A stretch of 7,973 nucleotides of DNA, taken from assembly GCA_035376985.1 (NCBI GenBank), contig DAOSSA010000033.1, forward strand, positions 1-7,973. The letters are read 5' to 3'. Shown here piece by piece: positions 6,994 through 7,973 of the stretch; within the stretch, counting starts at the first letter, position 1, and every line of letters begins with the position of its first letter. The notes under the pieces are model-generated. The model saw only the letters and a list, made by a program, of their open reading frames with translations, searched no databases and was not told the origin of the DNA. The translations under genes were made by a program, and so were the position numbers. The stretch comes from Brevifilum sp029548365. GTDB lineage: Bacteria > Chloroflexota > Anaerolineae > Anaerolineales > Anaerolineaceae.

Positions 6994-7031
6994 AAAATAT
7001 CCTAATAAGTATTAACCACGAAGGACACTAA
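6990..7031 (+). pseudogene. Possible start remnant of a displaced gene (13 codons, then stop)
   Basis: ATG 6990 overlaps the dehydratase stop in the same ATGA manner as the preceding gene pair, with AGGA at 6975-6978 upstream. It reads MKNILISINHEGH then stops at TAA 7029-7031. The first eight residues look like the opening beta strand of a real enzyme, such as a glycosyltransferase or methyltransferase. The final codons fall inside the AACCACGAAGGACAC repeat. The simplest reading is a former third gene of the unit whose start remains but whose body was lost when the repeat region arrived. A chance short ORF is the alternative. Confidence 0.35.
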
Positions 7032-7174
7032 GAACACAAGAATCCTAAGAATTAATATATTAGTAATTTTTAATTTTTATAGATATTTTCTTAGTGATTG
7101 TTACCCGAAGTAATCGCTTACCGTTTTATTTGTGTTCTCCAATTTTTGTCAATTTGGCAACCTTAGTGTCCTCA
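7014..7174. repeat. Intergenic repeat element: degenerate 9-nt units with an inverted, interrupted right arm
   Basis: The left part (7017-7052) reads as four 9-nt units: CACGAAGGA, CACTAAGAA, CACAAGAAT, CCTAAGAAT. The right part contains exact reverse complements of parts of the left: AGAACACAA (7031-7039) with TTGTGTTCT (7130-7138), and AGGACACTAA (7022-7031) with TTAGTGTCCT (7163-7172), separated on the right by about 24 nt of extra sequence (7139-7162). A nested hairpin pairs CTAAGAA (7045-7051) with TTCTTAG (7088-7094), continued by AATAT (7054-7058) with ATATT (7083-7087). The AACCACGAAGGACAC start resembles a dispersed intergenic repeat I recall from many environmental bacterial genomes. 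The element is AT-rich and non-coding on both strands. Confidence 0.7.
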
Positions 7175-7215
7175 TCGCACCTGTAAGGTATTGTAGTTAA
7201 TCATTTTCTCGATAA

Positions 7216-7224
7216 TGGTAAAAT
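7216..7224 (+). promoter_or_regulatory. Candidate extended -10 promoter for the nucleotidyltransferase gene
   Basis: TGG-TAAAAT (7216-7224) is an extended -10 element with one mismatch to TATAAT, about 40 nt before the TTG start. No good -35 is spaced 16-18 nt upstream (TTGTAG at 7191-7196 is 22 nt away). Transcription would start near 7231, leaving a leader of about 33 nt. GATAAT at 7211-7216 is an overlapping alternative. The upstream repeat element makes an independent promoter plausible, because the dehydratase transcript would have to cross it. Confidence 0.45.
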
Positions 7225-7252
7225 GGAAAATATGGCAACAAACCAATAGAAT

Positions 7253-7256
7253 AGGA
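7253..7256 (+). promoter_or_regulatory. Ribosome binding site supporting the TTG 7264 start
   Basis: AGGA lies 7 nt before TTG 7264. An in-frame TAG at 7252-7254 excludes any upstream start, and no in-frame ATG or GTG occurs before the nucleotide-binding motif. TTG is therefore almost certainly the initiator. Confidence 0.7.
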
Positions 7257-7263
7257 ATATACA

Positions 7264-7973
7264 TTGAAAGCCGTCATTCTTGCTGGTGGGCGTGGCACCC
7301 GCCTTGCCCCCTACACCTATGTTTTACCGAAACCGATGATGCCCGTCGGCGAAAAAGCCATCCTTGAGATTCTTCTGCGCCAGATGAAGCGCAGCGGAGT
7401 CAATAAGGTCATCTTAACCGTCGGACACCTGGCGCACCTGATACAATCCTTTTTCCAGGATGGCCAGCAATTCGACCTCGAGATCACCTACTCCTACGAG
7501 ACCAAACCGCTGGGGACCTCCGGGCCACTGGCTCTGATACCCAACCTTGATAAGACTTTCCTGGTCAGTAACGGGGATGTGCTCACCCTGCTGGATATCG
7601 AGGATTTTCTCGCCTTCCATCGTCAACAGGGCGGCATCTGCACCCTGGCCGTGCACCAACATCAACTGCACATAGACCTTGGCGTGGTTCAACAAAATGA
7701 TGATGACTTTTTAGTCACCGGTTATATCGAAAAACCAACGCTGGATCACAGGGTCAGCATGGGCATGTACATCTTTGAACCCCAGGTGCTGGATTACATT
7801 CCCAAAGATGAATACCTGGATTTCCCTGACCTGGTGCTCAAACTGCTGGCTGCAGGCGAAAAGGTAATCGGCTATCCCTTCAACGGCTACTGGATGGACC
7901 TCGGCAACCCCGAAGACTATGTCCAGGCCAACCGTGATTTCGAGAAGATGCGCGCACAATTCCTGCCGGGAGA
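7264..7973 (+). CDS. Sugar-1-phosphate nucleotidyltransferase (NDP-sugar pyrophosphorylase family), 3' end outside window
   Basis: The frame is open from TTG 7264 to the window end, giving 236 complete codons. The protein starts MKAVILAGGRGTRLAPYT, with the nucleotide-binding signature LAGGRGTRL (6-14) and the phosphate-contacting PKP (22-24). Also visible are GTSGPL (84-89), VSNGD (101-105, with D105 a probable Mg ligand), YIEKP (154-158), the SMGMYIF strand (165-171) and GYWMDLGNPEDYVQAN (208-223), the end of the catalytic domain. By family it joins an NTP and a sugar 1-phosphate to give NDP-sugar plus pyrophosphate in the cytoplasm. Nucleotide and sugar specificity (GDP-mannose, dTDP- or UDP-glucose, or a GlcN derivative) cannot be settled. 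Unlike Campylobacter PtmE it has no N-terminal CBS domains. Together with the LegB-like enzyme upstream it could supply a modified donor sugar. A C-terminal domain, if any, lies beyond the window. Confidence 0.92.
   Translation, partial: MKAVILAGGRGTRLAPYTYVLPKPMMPVGEKAILEILLRQMKRSGVNKVILTVGHLAHLIQSFFQDGQQFDLEITYSYETKPLGTSGPLALIPNLDKTFLVSNGDVLTLLDIEDFLAFHRQQGGICTLAVHQHQLHIDLGVVQQNDDDFLVTGYIEKPTLDHRVSMGMYIFEPQVLDYIPKDEYLDFPDLVLKLLAAGEKVIGYPFNGYWMDLGNPEDYVQANRDFEKMRAQFLPG

Noticed and set aside
7223..7249. Eight-codon leader peptide (MENMATNQ) before the nucleotidyltransferase
   Set aside because: It has no ribosome binding site, no run of regulatory codons and no accompanying attenuator structure; likely chance.
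7414..7959. Two minus-strand open frames (7414-7695 and 7711-7959)
   Set aside because: Both are antisense to the nucleotidyltransferase, whose motifs are intact across the whole stretch.

Overview
The window is a stretch of a bacterial surface-polysaccharide (exopolysaccharide, capsule or O-antigen type) gene cluster. All seven substantial genes lie on the + strand. The first is cut by the left edge and the last by the right edge. Protein character suggests a Gram-variable environmental anaerobe of the Chloroflexota (Anaerolineae-like): the sugar transferase has a VGPRPEDP...RDEE signature, the 4,6-dehydratase is LegB-like, TTG starts are used, and an intergenic repeat begins AACCACGAAGGACAC. 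This taxonomic assignment is an inference from recalled family resemblance, not a search. I see no tRNA, rRNA, CRISPR array, transposase or phage gene.

Left block (1-4236), tightly packed and probably one operon: the C-terminal part of a Wzy/O-antigen-ligase family membrane protein; a GT4 glycosyltransferase; a PaaK/CapK-like adenylate-forming protein whose start overlaps the GT4 stop by 8 nt; and an ExoA-like GT2 glycosyltransferase with C-terminal membrane segments. These would build, decorate and polymerise a lipid-linked repeat unit.

Middle (4237-4471) is a non-coding gap holding a well-formed extended -10 promoter (TGTTATAAT). It drives a second block: a 510-residue sugar-phosphate transferase with an unusual domain order (catalytic domain first, then four membrane helices, then a Rossmann-like domain), coupled by an ATGA overlap to a LegB-like NAD-dependent nucleotide-sugar 4,6-dehydratase. 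The first 100 nt of the transferase gene contain a striking 38-bp near-perfect palindrome.

Right part: after the dehydratase an AT-rich gap (6994-7263) contains a ghost start codon followed by a degenerate 9-nt repeat, a long imperfect inverted repeat and a second extended -10 promoter. It leads into a TTG-started nucleotidyltransferase that makes an NDP-sugar and runs off the window.

Together the genes cover NDP-sugar activation (nucleotidyltransferase), sugar modification (4,6-dehydratase), transfer of the first sugar phosphate to a polyprenyl phosphate (sugar transferase, if active), chain extension (GT4, GT2), a possible acyl decoration (PaaK-like) and polymerisation or ligation (Wzy-like). 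The most unusual items are the permuted sugar transferase, its Asn in place of the expected catalytic Asp, the palindrome inside its 5' coding region, and the repeat element that appears to have displaced a gene start.
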